From positions 24,616-88,615 of the forward strand of contig JAQSDW010000005.1 of NCBI GenBank assembly GCA_029946105.1: 64,000 nucleotides of DNA, given 5' to 3'. The stretch is from Reyranella sp. (lineage in GTDB: Bacteria > Pseudomonadota > Alphaproteobacteria > Reyranellales > Reyranellaceae). The notes beneath the pieces are model-generated. The model was given only the letters and a program-made list of their open reading frames with translations. It was not told where the DNA came from and searched no databases. This document shows positions 48,111-57,304 of the stretch, one piece after another (positions within the stretch are counted from its first letter, which is position 1; the number at the start of each line of letters is the position of its first letter). Made by a program: the position numbers and the translations under genes.

Positions 48111-48974
48111 ATGTCGGCTACGCTGGTGCAGGTGATCGTGGGCGGCCTGCTGCTTGGCGCAGTCTATGCGCTGTTCTCGTCGGGCCTCACCCTGATCTGG
48201 GGCATGATGAACGTCGTGAACTTCGCCCACGGCGACTTCGTCATGCTGGGCATGTACAGCGCCGTCATGGTGTGGACGGCGCTGGGCGGCGGCCCGTTTG
48301 CGGCAGTACCGATTGCCGCCATGCTGATCGCGACGCTCGGCGTGGCGAGCTACTTCATGCTGGTGCGCCATATCATGCGCGGGCCGATGCTGGCCCAGAT
48401 CCTGGGCACCTTCGGCCTGGCGCTGTTTCTCCGTTACGCGGCCTTCTGGTACTTCGGCGCCAACTTCCACAGTCTGCCGGATACCGTGGTCGGCGGCTCG
48501 TTCGAACTGCTGGGCATTCGCTTCGAGGGCTCGCGCGTGCTCGCAGGCGGCATGGGCCTTGCCGTCACGCTCGCCCTGCACCTGATCCTGACGCGGACCT
48601 CGATCGGCAGCCGCATGCTGGCGGTCTCGGAGGATGCCACGGCGGCGCAGCTCATGGGCATCCGTCCGCAGCAGATGCAGGCGCTGGCCTGGGCCATGGC
48701 GGGCGCGGCAACCGGCATTGCCGGCGCCCTGATCGCCAATTTCTTTCCGACATCGCCCACGGTCGGCGAGACGCTGGCCATTCTCGCCTTCGTCACCGTC
48801 TCGTTCGGCGGCTTCGGCAGTGTGCTGGGCGCGCTGGTTGCCGGGCTGATCATCGGTGTCGTGGAATCGCTGTCGGCCTATCTCGTCGGGCCGGTCTACA
48901 AGGACGTCATCGTCTACATTCTCTTCGTGCTGGTGCTGTGGTTCCGGCCGCAGGGCCTGATGGGCAAAGCATGA
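48111..48974 (+). CDS. livH: Branched-chain amino-acid type ABC permease LivH
   Basis: A 287-residue inner-membrane permease. The LivH start is typical: VQVIVGGLLLGAVYALFSSG, then LIWGMMNVVNFAHGDFVMLG. It has about eight hydrophobic helices and the conserved cytoplasmic loop SEDATAAQLMGIRPQQMQ that contacts the ATPases. It pairs with LivM (10 bp downstream) to form the channel. A GAGG lies before the ATG. Confidence 0.93.
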   Translation: MSATLVQVIVGGLLLGAVYALFSSGLTLIWGMMNVVNFAHGDFVMLGMYSAVMVWTALGGGPFAAVPIAAMLIATLGVASYFMLVRHIMRGPMLAQILGTFGLALFLRYAAFWYFGANFHSLPDTVVGGSFELLGIRFEGSRVLAGGMGLAVTLALHLILTRTSIGSRMLAVSEDATAAQLMGIRPQQMQALAWAMAGAATGIAGALIANFFPTSPTVGETLAILAFVTVSFGGFGSVLGALVAGLIIGVVESLSAYLVGPVYKDVIVYILFVLVLWFRPQGLMGKA

Positions 48975-48984
48975 TGGGTGGGGC

Positions 48985-49998
48985 GTGAAGCGTTACCTGC
49001 TCCCCGGCATCGTTGCCGTCCTGGTGCTTGCCTATCCCGTGCTCACCATGGAGTTCCCGGTCTATCAGCGGCTGGGCGCGCTCGTGTTGCTGGCGGCGAT
49101 AGGCGCCTCGGCCTGGAACATCGTCGGCGGCTATGCCGGACAGGTGTCGGTCGGGCACGCGGTGTTCTTCGGCTTCGGCGCCTATTCGTCGGTCGTGGTC
49201 TACACCCATCTCGGCTGGCCGCCGATCGCGGGCGCGCCTCTCGGCATGGTGCTGAGCGTCGGCCTCGCCTCCATCATCGGCGTGCCCACTCTCAGGTTGT
49301 CGGGCCACTACTTCAGCATGGCGACGATCGCCGTGGCCGAGCTTGTCCGCGTGCTGTCCTCGACCAGCGAATTCCTGGGCGGCGCCCAAGGCCTCGGCGG
49401 GCCCGCCATGCCGCGCTCGCTCATGGATCTCTCGTTTCTCTCGGCGATGCCGTACTACTACATCTTCCTTGCCGTGCTGGCGTTCGTCCTGTGGCTGACC
49501 TGGACGATCGAGCGCGGCCGCATGGGCTTCTACCTGCGCGCCATCAAGGACAGCGAGCGCGCCGCCCGCTCGCTCGGTGTCTCGGCCGGCCGCTACAAGC
49601 TCTACGCCTATATGCTGAGCGGCGCCTTCGCCTCGCTCGCGGGCTCGCTCTATCTCTGCATGTTCGGTTTCGTCGACCCTGAGTCGGGCTTCGGCATCCT
49701 GATCTCGGTCAAGATGCTGGTGATGGCAGCCCTCGGTGGCGCCGGGCAGTTGTTTGGGCCGCTGGTCGGTGCGCTCATCCTGGTGCCGCTGGAGGAGCTG
49801 TCGAACAGCTACCTGGGGGGCCGCGGCGCCGGCCTCACCTTCGTGGTCTATGGCGCCATCATCGTGATCATCGCGCGCTTCCTGCCGAGCGGCCTGCTGT
49901 CCCTGTTCGATCGTCGGGCGGCGCCGCCTCCGCCGCCACCCAAGACCGATGCGGCCGATGTCGCCAATGCCAAACCGGTGAGCGGCCGTGCTGATTGA
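48985..49998 (+). CDS. livM: Branched-chain amino-acid type ABC permease LivM
   Basis: A 337-residue LivM permease beginning at a GTG. AWNIVGGYAGQVSVGHAVFF is the family hallmark; the coupling loop is LRAIKDSERAARSLGVSAGR; the last helices end near LTFVVYGAIIVIIARFLPSG. The C-terminal tail is rich in proline (PPPPPPK) and hydrophilic. The last 11 nt overlap the LivG gene, which begins at a GTG inside it. Confidence 0.93.
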   Translation: MKRYLLPGIVAVLVLAYPVLTMEFPVYQRLGALVLLAAIGASAWNIVGGYAGQVSVGHAVFFGFGAYSSVVVYTHLGWPPIAGAPLGMVLSVGLASIIGVPTLRLSGHYFSMATIAVAELVRVLSSTSEFLGGAQGLGGPAMPRSLMDLSFLSAMPYYYIFLAVLAFVLWLTWTIERGRMGFYLRAIKDSERAARSLGVSAGRYKLYAYMLSGAFASLAGSLYLCMFGFVDPESGFGILISVKMLVMAALGGAGQLFGPLVGALILVPLEELSNSYLGGRGAGLTFVVYGAIIVIIARFLPSGLLSLFDRRAAPPPPPPKTDAADVANAKPVSGRAD

Positions 49999-50734
49999 CG
50001 CCCGCCACGTCACCAAGGCGTTTGGTGCCTTCAAGGCCGTCGACGACGCCTCGGTCACGGTCGAGGAGGGCGACATCCTGGGCCTGATCGGCCCCAACGG
50101 CGCCGGCAAGTCGACCTTCTTCAACTGCCTGACCGGCGATCTGCCGACGACCTCGGGCACCGTGCATTTCGCCGGCGTCGACGTCACGCGCGCGCCGCCG
50201 GAAGCGCGGGCGCGGCTGGGCCTCGCGCGCAGCTTCCAGGTGCCGCTCACCTTCGAATCCATGTCGGTGGCCGACAACGTGACGATCGGGGCACTGCTGC
50301 GCCATCCCAACGCGAAAGAGGCACGCGCCAAGGCGCTGACCGTCCTTGAAAGGGTCGGGCTTGGCCGTCTGGCCGATCAACCGGCCAAGAGTCTCGGCAC
50401 GCCCGGCCGCAAGCGGCTGGAGATCGCGCGCGCGCTCGCCCTGGAGCCCAAGGCGCTGCTGCTCGACGAAGCGATGGCGGGCCTTACGCCGACGGAAGTG
50501 CACGAGGCGATCGAGCTGGTCCGCCGCATCCATGGCAGCGGCATCACCATCGTGATCGTCGAGCACATCATGGAAGTGATCGTCTCGCTCGCCCAGCGCG
50601 TGGTGGTGTTCCACCAGGGCCGCGAGATCGCCCGTGGTACGCCGCGCGAAGTGACGAGCGATCCGCGGGTGATCGAGGCCTATCTCGGCCGCCGCAAGGT
50701 GAGGCACGGCAACGAAACGGGCGGCCAGCCGTGA
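49988..50734 (+). CDS. livG: Branched-chain amino-acid type ABC ATPase LivG
   Basis: A 248-residue ABC ATPase. Walker A is GPNGAGKST, Walker B is ALLLDEAMAGLTPTE with the D-loop variant common in LivG, and the switch His is in IVEHIMEV. The signature motif is unusual: where LSYGQQR or LSGGQ is expected it reads LGTPGRKRLEIARAL (near residue 135). A related variant (LxLAGRKRLE) occurs in a known subgroup, so it is probably functional. It starts with a GTG inside LivM and its TGA overlaps the LivF GTG. Confidence 0.92.
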   Translation: MLIDARHVTKAFGAFKAVDDASVTVEEGDILGLIGPNGAGKSTFFNCLTGDLPTTSGTVHFAGVDVTRAPPEARARLGLARSFQVPLTFESMSVADNVTIGALLRHPNAKEARAKALTVLERVGLGRLADQPAKSLGTPGRKRLEIARALALEPKALLLDEAMAGLTPTEVHEAIELVRRIHGSGITIVIVEHIMEVIVSLAQRVVVFHQGREIARGTPREVTSDPRVIEAYLGRRKVRHGNETGGQP

Positions 50735-51450
50735 CCGCGCCCCTGCTCAAGATCGAGCATCTCGAAGTTCGTTATGGCGACCTGATCGGCGTGGCCGATG
50801 TCTCGCTCGAGGTTCCAAAGGGTTCGATTGTGGCGCTGTTGGGCTCCAATGGTGCCGGCAAGACCACGACGCTGAACGCCATTGCCGGCATCGCGCGCGT
50901 CTCCGCCGGCACGGTCGAATTCCACGGTGAGAACATCGCCGGTCAGCCGGCCTACGCCATCGTGCGCAAGGGGCTGGCGCTGTCGCCCGAGGGCTGGCGG
51001 CTGTTTGCCCAGCAGAGCGTCGAGAACAACCTGATGCTGGGGGCCACGCCGCTTGCCGACCGACGGCGCATCCCGCGCCTGATCGACCGCGTCTACTCCG
51101 TCTTCCCCAAGCTGGCGGAGCGACGCAACCAGCGCGCCGGCACGATGTCGGGCGGCGAGCGCCAGATGCTGGCCGTCGGCCGCGCGCTGATGAGCGAGCC
51201 CGAGCTGCTGCTGCTCGATGAGCCGAGCCTCGGCCTGGCGCCAGCCATCGTCGATACCATGTACGACAGCTTCGCCGCCTTGCACAAAGACGGCCTGACG
51301 ATCCTGCTGGCCGAGCAGTCGGTCGATCTGGCGCTGGAGGCGGCCGATCACGCCTATGTCCTGCAGGTCGGCCGCACGGTGCTGGAAGGCCCGGCCAAGG
51401 CGATGCTCGACAATCCCGATGTTCAAAGGATCTATCTGGGTATTGAATAG
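50731..51450 (+). CDS. livF: Branched-chain amino-acid type ABC ATPase LivF
   Basis: A 239-residue ABC ATPase, the partner of LivG. Walker A is GSNGAGKTT, the signature is [16 protein letters not shown], Walker B is [13 protein letters not shown] and the switch His region is [11 protein letters not shown], where Gln replaces the His, as is normal for LivF. The GTG start overlaps the LivG stop by 4 nt (GTGA), completing the operon order binding protein, LivH, LivM, LivG, LivF. Confidence 0.93.
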   Translation: MTAPLLKIEHLEVRYGDLIGVADVSLEVPKGSIVALLGSNGAGKTTTLNAIAGIARVSAGTVEFHGENIAGQPAYAIVRKGLALSPEGWRLFAQQSVENNLMLGATPLADRRRIPRLIDRVYSVFPKLAERRNQRAGTMSGGERQMLAVGRALMSEPELLLLDEPSLGLAPAIVDTMYDSFAALHKDGLTILLAEQSVDLALEAADHAYVLQVGRTVLEGPAKAMLDNPDVQRIYLGIE

Positions 51451-51476
51451 GGCGAGCGAACGAGGGGGGTGCCGTG

Positions 51477-52169
51477 ATGCCGATGATCAATCGTCTCTAT
51501 GCCGAGTTTCTTGGTACTGGCTGGCTCGTTCTCGGCGGCTGCGGCAGCGCGGTTCTCGCTGCGGCCTTTCCCCAGCTCGGTATCGGCTTCGCGGGCGTGG
51601 CGCTGGCCTTTGGCCTCACGGTGCTGACGATGGTCTATGCCGTCGGGCCGGTTTCGGGCGGCCATTTCAATCCCGCGGTGACCGTCGGTCTCGCGGTGGC
51701 AGGTCGCTTCCCCAAGGGCGAGGTCCTGCTCTACGTGGCGGCACAGGTGCTGGGCGGCATTGCCGGCGCGGCCATCCTCTATGTCATCGCCACAGGCAAG
51801 GCCGGCGCCGAGATCGGCGGCTTCGCCACCAACGGCTACGGCGCGCAGTCGCCCGGCAAGTACGGCCTGGTGGCGGCCCTCGTGATCGAGGTCGTCATGA
51901 CCTTCGGGTTCGTGACCGTCATCCTGGGCGCCACCGACAAGCGCGCCCACCCCGCCGCGGCGGGTCTTGCGATCGGACTTGCGTTGACGCTGATCCACCT
52001 GGTGACCATTCCCGTCACCAATACGTCGGTGAACCCGGCGCGAAGTACGGCGCCGGCGTTGTTCGTGGGCGGCGCGGCGCTCTCGCAGCTCTGGCTGTTC
52101 TGGGTGGCGCCGCTGCTGGGTGGCGCGATCGCGGGCCTCGCCTATGGGCTTCTGCGCCGCGACGACTGA
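51477..52169 (+). CDS. aqpZ: Aquaporin (AqpZ-like)
   Basis: A 230-residue MIP-family channel with six helices and both half-helix NPA boxes: [10 protein letters not shown] and [14 protein letters not shown]. The residues flanking the second box and the FxTVIxGATDKR loop are as in AqpZ, which conducts water rather than glycerol. It starts 27 nt after LivF; GAGGGGGG precedes, and the first codon could be the GTG at 51474, the ATG at 51477 or the ATG at 51483. Close spacing suggests cotranscription with the amino-acid transporter, an uncommon pairing that could help balance turgor during uptake. Confidence 0.9.
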   Translation: MPMINRLYAEFLGTGWLVLGGCGSAVLAAAFPQLGIGFAGVALAFGLTVLTMVYAVGPVSGGHFNPAVTVGLAVAGRFPKGEVLLYVAAQVLGGIAGAAILYVIATGKAGAEIGGFATNGYGAQSPGKYGLVAALVIEVVMTFGFVTVILGATDKRAHPAAAGLAIGLALTLIHLVTIPVTNTSVNPARSTAPALFVGGAALSQLWLFWVAPLLGGAIAGLAYGLLRRDD

Positions 52170-52227
52170 CGGCGCGCGCCGGCCGTTGTAAGGTCGGGTG
52201 CGGCCCACCTCCATCGAGGATCGAACA

Positions 52228-52593
52228 ATGACCATTGTCAAGTATCTGACCGCTGCTGCCGTTGCCTGTTCGCTGCCGGTGGCCGTCATGGCACAGGACG
52301 CCGAAGTCAAATTCTGGCTCGAGGGGGCGCCGAACAACATCCAGGGCTGCATCGCCGCCGATTCGCAGTTCACCCGCGAACATACCTTTACGCTTAAGGG
52401 TGGTCAGGCGGAGGTGAGCATGCCAGGAAACATCCACGTCAAACTAAAATCCGTGCGGGCAAACGTCTATGCCGGTGACTTCGAGCTCGGTCGCCTAAAT
52501 CTGCATATGATCGTCGACCTGACGCCGACTCCCAAGACCCTGACGGTCACGGAGAAGAATCTCGGCTGCAAGTGGTCGGCAGTCAGGAAGTAG
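52228..52593 (+). CDS. Small secreted protein with two cysteines, unknown
   Basis: A 121-residue protein with a 22-residue signal peptide (ending VMA, then QD). I do not recognise a family. The mature part is predicted to be mostly beta strands (HTFTLKGGQAEVSMPGNIHV, YAGDFELGRLNLHMIVDL) and carries two cysteines (QGCIAA and NLGCKWS) that could form a disulfide. GAGGA precedes the ATG at 52228. It is a single gene between the aquaporin and the cyclase, probably periplasmic. Confidence 0.7.
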   Translation: MTIVKYLTAAAVACSLPVAVMAQDAEVKFWLEGAPNNIQGCIAADSQFTREHTFTLKGGQAEVSMPGNIHVKLKSVRANVYAGDFELGRLNLHMIVDLTPTPKTLTVTEKNLGCKWSAVRK

Positions 52594-52641
52594 CCGGGCT
52601 GGAAGAATAGGGGCGGGGCTCGGGATGAAAGCGCGAGCCGC

Positions 52642-54741
52642 ATGAAATCGTCCAGGCTGGCGCTTCCCTTCAGCGCCACGATCCTGCTGCTGATGGCGCT
52701 GGTCATGGTGCCGCTCAGCACCGCGCTGCTGTGGCTCGGCTGGCGGTCGGTCGATACGCTGGAGCAGCGGAGTGCCGATGCGCGCGTGGCGGAACTCGAG
52801 AAGGCGGTCGAGCAGTTTCTGACCGATGGCCTGCGGGTCGTGATCTATGTCGGCCTCACGCTGGCCGATTCGCCAACCTTCGCCGCCAAGGAAGGACCTG
52901 CCGCCGACGACGAACGACGCCACCAGCTCGTTGCCCTGCTGTCGCGGCATACCTCGGTGGCGGGGGCCTTCGTCGGCTACGCCGATGGGCACTTCGTCTA
53001 TGCCGGCCGGCCGGACTCCTTCTCCCCGGTCGAACGCACCGACTTCGACCTTAAGGATCGGGATGCGATCATCATGCGCGTGGTCGATGGCGAGGGGCAG
53101 GCGCGCCGCGAAGTCTCGTGGTCCCAGGCGCGCGACGGCACGCGGGGCCCAGAGCATATTCGGCCGACCGACTACGATCCGAGGCTCCGGCCCTGGTATA
53201 TCGCCGCCGAGAAGGCGGACGGCCCGGCACTCACGACGCCCTATCACTTTGCCTGGTCGAAGCATGCCGGCGTCTCTGCCGGCTTGCCGCTGGTCGGCGG
53301 CGGCGGCGTGATCGGCTTTGACTATACGCTCGAGACGCTCTCGCAGCTCATCACCGCCTACAAGATCACACCCAACGCGATCATCATGGTTGGGCACGGC
53401 GACGGGGCGGTCGAGGTCGAATCCGAGGGCTGTGTCAGGACCATGCCAGATTGCTTCGCCGACGGTGCCGAGGTGCGCGTGGCCCTCAAGGGCGTGATCC
53501 ATGAGGCGGCCCGTGAAGATCGCCGGATCGATCGGCGAATGCTCGTGGGTGAGCGGTTCTATCGCGTGATCGTGCGGCGTCTCCCGGAAGAGCTCGGGCA
53601 GCGCTTTATCGTCGGCAGCGCCGTTCCCGTTACCGAACTTGCCGCCAATTCACGGACCCTGTTGGAGCGTGCGTCCATTGCCGCCGGCATCGCGGTCGGC
53701 TTTGCAGTCCTGGGCGCGCTTCTGGCGTCCCTGCTGGTGTCGCGGTCGATCGGACGTATCGCCGCCAAGACCGAACGCATCCGCAACCTCGACTTCGCCG
53801 ACCGCGCGCCCGTCCAAAGTCGCATCAGCGAGATCGTGCGGCTGTCCGACGCGGTCGAGCGGATGCGCGAGGGCCTGGAGGTATTCGGCCGCTACGTCTC
53901 GAAGGATCTGGTTCATCAGATCATGCGCTCGCCCGAGAGCACGGGCGTCGGCGGCACGCGCCGTGAAGTCACGGTGATGTTCACAGATATCGAGGGCTTC
54001 TCCCTTCTGAGCGAGACGATGGAGCCCGAGCTCCTGACCAGCCGGCTGTCGCGCTATTTCGAGGTGCTGGGGGCCGCGATCTCCGCCAACCGCGGCATGA
54101 TCGACAAGTACATCGGCGACAGCATCATGACCTTCTGGAATGCCCCGGAGCTCGACGAGGACCACATCGCCAATGCCTGCCGGGCCGCCTTGCAGGCCGC
54201 CGCTGCGGGCCGCAGGCTGTCGGAGAAATGGCGTCGGCTCGGCCGGCCGGGTTTCAAGACCCGGTTCGGGCTCCATACCGGGCCGGCGGTGGTTGGCAAC
54301 GTCGGTGCGCGCGAGCGCATCAACTACACCCTGGTCGGCGCCGTTGCGAACCAGGCGTCGCGGCTCGAAGGCATGAACAAGGTCTATGGCACGGAGGTGC
54401 TGGTGAGCGGCGAGGTTGCCGGCGCCACGGCCGACCGCTTTGTCTGGCGTCACATCGACCGCATCGTTGCGGTCGGCACCACGGAGATGCACGACATTCA
54501 CGAGCCGTTGGGTGAGATCGACAGCGCGTCCGACCACGCCGAGCTGCTCGCCCATTGGGCCGCCGGACGCGCTGCCTATGTCGAGGGCCGCTTCGAGGCC
54601 GCGATCGTCTGCTTCCATGCCGTGGCGGAGATTCGGCCGGGCGACGGGCCGAGCCGCGTCTTCATCGAGCGCTGCGCCCGGTTTCTCCGGAGCGGGACGC
54701 CCGAGGGATGGGATGGGACCTGGCGCCTCGACAGCAAATGA
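52642..54741 (+). CDS. Membrane-bound class III nucleotide cyclase with Cache and HAMP
   Basis: A 699-residue signalling enzyme. A helix near residues 10-34 and a second at 343-368 frame a periplasmic sensor of the dCache type (IRPTDYDPRLRPWYIAA is the typical Cache strand). A HAMP domain follows (about 365-420, ERIRNLDFADRAPVQSRISE), then a class III cyclase domain from about 440: metal Asp in MFTDIEGFS, second Asp in KYIGDSIMTFWN, and transition-state residues in GARERINYTLVGAVANQASR. It makes cAMP (or possibly cGMP) in response to an extracellular ligand. A C-terminal tail (about 630-699) recalls a TPR-like region. It is convergent with the deacetylase-like gene 4 bp away. Confidence 0.9.
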   Translation: MKSSRLALPFSATILLLMALVMVPLSTALLWLGWRSVDTLEQRSADARVAELEKAVEQFLTDGLRVVIYVGLTLADSPTFAAKEGPAADDERRHQLVALLSRHTSVAGAFVGYADGHFVYAGRPDSFSPVERTDFDLKDRDAIIMRVVDGEGQARREVSWSQARDGTRGPEHIRPTDYDPRLRPWYIAAEKADGPALTTPYHFAWSKHAGVSAGLPLVGGGGVIGFDYTLETLSQLITAYKITPNAIIMVGHGDGAVEVESEGCVRTMPDCFADGAEVRVALKGVIHEAAREDRRIDRRMLVGERFYRVIVRRLPEELGQRFIVGSAVPVTELAANSRTLLERASIAAGIAVGFAVLGALLASLLVSRSIGRIAAKTERIRNLDFADRAPVQSRISEIVRLSDAVERMREGLEVFGRYVSKDLVHQIMRSPESTGVGGTRREVTVMFTDIEGFSLLSETMEPELLTSRLSRYFEVLGAAISANRGMIDKYIGDSIMTFWNAPELDEDHIANACRAALQAAAAGRRLSEKWRRLGRPGFKTRFGLHTGPAVVGNVGARERINYTLVGAVANQASRLEGMNKVYGTEVLVSGEVAGATADRFVWRHIDRIVAVGTTEMHDIHEPLGEIDSASDHAELLAHWAAGRAAYVEGRFEAAIVCFHAVAEIRPGDGPSRVFIERCARFLRSGTPEGWDGTWRLDSK

Positions 54742-54745
54742 TGCT

Positions 54746-55681
54746 TCAGGATCGCTGCACCAGCGCGCGCACATGCGCGGTGGCCGACTCGGCCAGAGCC
54801 TCCAGATCGTAGCCACCCTCGAGGGACGAGACGATGCGCCCCTCGGCGTGCTGGCCGGCAATCGCCATGAGTTCCTCGGTCAGCCAGACGAAATCCGCAG
54901 TCTCGACGTTCAACCCGGCCAGCGGATCGCGGCGGTGGGCGTCGAAGCCTGCCGACACGATCAGAATCTGCGGGGCGAAGAGATCGAGCGCCGGCAGGAT
55001 GCGATCGGCCCAGGCGGCGCGGAACTCTGCACTGCCGCTGCCGGTCGCCAGCGGCACGTTGACCACGTTTCCCGCCACCCCGCGCTCGCGCGCCGAGCCG
55101 GTGCCGGGATAGAGCGGCGACTGGTGCGACGAGGCATAGAACAGGCGCGGGTCGGGCTCGACGATGGCCTGGGTGCCCTGGCCGTGATGGACGTCGAAAT
55201 CGACGATCGCGACACGCTCCAGACCGTAGGCGGCCTGGGCATGGAGCGCGCCCACGGCGACACTGTTGAACAGGCAGAAGCCGCCGGGAACGCTCGGCAG
55301 GGCATGATGTCCGGGGGGCCGCACCGCGGCGAAGACGGTTTGGGCTGTTTCGCGCATCACGGCATCGACGCCGGCGACCACGGCGCCGGCGGCGTGACGC
55401 GCCGCCTCGGCGCTGTCGGTGCTCATGATGGTGTCGGCGTCGATCTGGACCAGCTCGCCGGCCGGTGGTCGAACGGCCAGGATCGCCTTGACAAACTCCT
55501 GCGGGTGAACACGCGTGAGCTGTTCGAGGGTGGCGGCGGGCGCCCTGACGGAGACCAGATGGGCGATGGCCGCGTCGTCGAGGGCGGCCAGGACCGCGCG
55601 CAGCCGGTCGGGTCGCTCGGGGTGGTAATCGCCGGTGTCGTGGGCCAGACACGACGGGTGGCTGATGAGGAACGACGTCAT
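54746..55681 (-). CDS. Histone-deacetylase-family zinc amidohydrolase
   Basis: A 311-residue enzyme of the arginase/HDAC fold. Catalytic blocks: HPERPDRL, AAVRPPGHHA (His-His dyad), IVDFDVHHGQGTQ (zinc ligands), SAGFDAHRRDPLAGL and LEGGYDL. Bacterial members act on acetylpolyamines, acetoin-related compounds or acylated proteins rather than histones. Nothing nearby fixes the substrate. It stands alone on the minus strand between two plus-strand genes; its stop is 4 bp from the cyclase stop. Confidence 0.9.
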   Translation of the reverse strand: MTSFLISHPSCLAHDTGDYHPERPDRLRAVLAALDDAAIAHLVSVRAPAATLEQLTRVHPQEFVKAILAVRPPAGELVQIDADTIMSTDSAEAARHAAGAVVAGVDAVMRETAQTVFAAVRPPGHHALPSVPGGFCLFNSVAVGALHAQAAYGLERVAIVDFDVHHGQGTQAIVEPDPRLFYASSHQSPLYPGTGSARERGVAGNVVNVPLATGSGSAEFRAAWADRILPALDLFAPQILIVSAGFDAHRRDPLAGLNVETADFVWLTEELMAIAGQHAEGRIVSSLEGGYDLEALAESATAHVRALVQRS

Positions 55682-55790
55682 GCTTTCCCTCTAGCGCGGC
55701 CGGCCGCGCCGGGATAGGGCATCCGATCCGTCACTTGAGCCGCCTCGCAAGGCGGCGATAAGATGCCGGCGCCTTGGGGGATCTCGATAG

Positions 55791-56150
55791 ATGTTGCGTT
55801 CGATTGCCGTCGCCTTGCTCTCGCTGTTTGCCGGGAGCGCGCTCGCCGTGGACACCACCTTTCTGCTGGTCAATTCGACCAGCTCGCCGATCAACGCGAT
55901 GTCGATCTCGCAGACCGACATGGGAATGTGGAGCCCCAATCTGCTCCACGGGCCCATCATTCCGCCCGGCGCGTCCCGGCAGATCGTGATCCCGGCCTCG
56001 CAGCTCGTTTGCCAGGTCGACATGAAGCTGGGCTTCTCCGACGGCGCCGCGCCGGCGACCTGGCAGTACCTCAACCTGTGCGATCTCCGGAAGATCCAGG
56101 TCTTCTACGACCGCTACAGCGGCATCACGACGGCCAGGTACAACGAGTGA
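55791..56150 (+). CDS. Small secreted beta-rich protein, unknown
   Basis: A 119-residue protein with a clear 19-residue signal peptide (ending ALA). I do not recognise it by name. The mature part begins TTFLLVNSTSSPINAMSIS and contains SRQIVIPASQLVCQVDMKLGF and NLCDLRKIQVFYD, with two cysteines that may pair. The pattern (a short strand, then a pair of Cys and NLCD) is seen in small alphaproteobacterial secreted proteins of unknown role. No clear ribosome-binding site is seen upstream of the ATG. It diverges from the deacetylase-like gene. Confidence 0.68.
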   Translation: MLRSIAVALLSLFAGSALAVDTTFLLVNSTSSPINAMSISQTDMGMWSPNLLHGPIIPPGASRQIVIPASQLVCQVDMKLGFSDGAAPATWQYLNLCDLRKIQVFYDRYSGITTARYNE

Positions 56151-56156
56151 GCTCTG

Positions 56157-56179
56157 CACTGGAGTGGTGCGCTCCAATG
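56157..56179. repeat. REP-like element, copy 2 (core only)
   Basis: The 19-bp core CACTGGAGTGGTGCGCTCC at 56157-56175, followed by one base and ATGA, repeats the second arm of the element at 32456-32476. Here the full first arm is absent and only short self-pairing remains. It lies in a 49-bp gap between two convergent genes. Confidence 0.55.
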
Positions 56180-56199
56180 AACGAAGTCGGGATGACAAC

Positions 56200-57291
56200 C
56201 TAACCCAGGAACCAGTCGAGGATCGCCGCATTCTCGTCGCGCGGGTAGGTGTGGGACAGGTCGGCGATCTCGCGATAGACCACCGCGGCGCCGGCCTGCT
56301 CGAAGGCGAGCTGGGCGCTCCGGGCGATTTCAGGCGGGAACATCCAGTCCTGTGCGCCGTGCACGATATGGACCGGCAATCCGCGCACGCGAGCGGGATC
56401 TGCGAAGCCCATCATCATCGGATGAAAGGCGGCGGCCACAGGCGCCAGGTGCGTGAAGCGGCAGTCGCCACGCAGGCCCAGCACATAGGTGAAGGTGCCG
56501 CCATCGCTCATGCCGGTCAGGAGTTGTCGCGCGGGGTCGAGGTTCCATTGGCCCGCGACCTCGTCGACCATGCGGTCGATGTTCGGTCCGTCCTCTTCCG
56601 GCTCCATCAGCGACCAGGTCGAAACGCTCGCGGTCGGCGCGATCACGATCAGGCCGCGCGTGCGGGCTTCCCGCAGCCAGCTCCACAGGAAGGCGCCGCC
56701 ATTGCCGCTGCCGCCATGCATCGCCACGACCAGCGGCCAGGCGCGGGACGCGTCGTAATATTCGGGGACGTAGAGCGAGAAGGCGCCGCGCGTCCCGGGC
56801 GGGCCGCCCACGTGCATCACGCCGACCTGCTCACGCACCGGATCGACCTCGGCCAGCCGGGCGGCGAGCGCCGCATCGTCCCGCGCCGCTGATTCGAGAA
56901 AGAACTGGCTGACCGGCTTCAGATGCGCGGCCATCGGGTAGAGCGCTTCGGCGGCACGGGCGTAGGCGCGCAACCCGCGGTAGGCGGCGACGATCGGCTG
57001 CGGCGCCTTGCTCGCGGCGAGAAGCCCCGCGATCCCTTCGCCCGCTGCCGCGGCGGCACCTTCCAGGCAGGCGCGCACCGGCCCCAGCCGTTTCGGCCAG
57101 GCCGCGGCGCGGGAACCCGATAGAGCTGCTTCAAGATCGTCATCGCGGCCGACGATGGCTTCGATCAGCCGGGGCAGGTTGGTGGGCGAAAGATGGCGGC
57201 CGGCGAACTCCAGTGCGTACAGCGCCCGCAGTGTCGCCGGGACCAAGGTGGCAATGGCGTCGACGGCCGGTTTGTTCGCTGAATCCGCCAT
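56200..57291 (-). CDS. Alpha/beta-hydrolase esterase
   Basis: A 363-residue enzyme with a helical N-terminal part (about 1-165) and an alpha/beta-hydrolase domain. The oxyanion region is VAMHGGSGNGGAFLWSW; the nucleophile elbow is TGMSDGGTFTYV (GxSxG); the acid lies in VHGAQDWMFP and the His in LSHTYPRDEN. This resembles feruloyl-esterase/phospholipase-like carboxylesterases (Abhydrolase_2/5). No signal peptide is seen. It follows the GMC oxidoreductase gene by 13 bp on the same strand, so the two are likely cotranscribed. Confidence 0.85.
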   Translation of the reverse strand: MADSANKPAVDAIATLVPATLRALYALEFAGRHLSPTNLPRLIEAIVGRDDDLEAALSGSRAAAWPKRLGPVRACLEGAAAAAGEGIAGLLAASKAPQPIVAAYRGLRAYARAAEALYPMAAHLKPVSQFFLESAARDDAALAARLAEVDPVREQVGVMHVGGPPGTRGAFSLYVPEYYDASRAWPLVVAMHGGSGNGGAFLWSWLREARTRGLIVIAPTASVSTWSLMEPEEDGPNIDRMVDEVAGQWNLDPARQLLTGMSDGGTFTYVLGLRGDCRFTHLAPVAAAFHPMMMGFADPARVRGLPVHIVHGAQDWMFPPEIARSAQLAFEQAGAAVVYREIADLSHTYPRDENAAILDWFLG

Positions 57292-57304
57292 CGGTCCACC
57301 CCTC

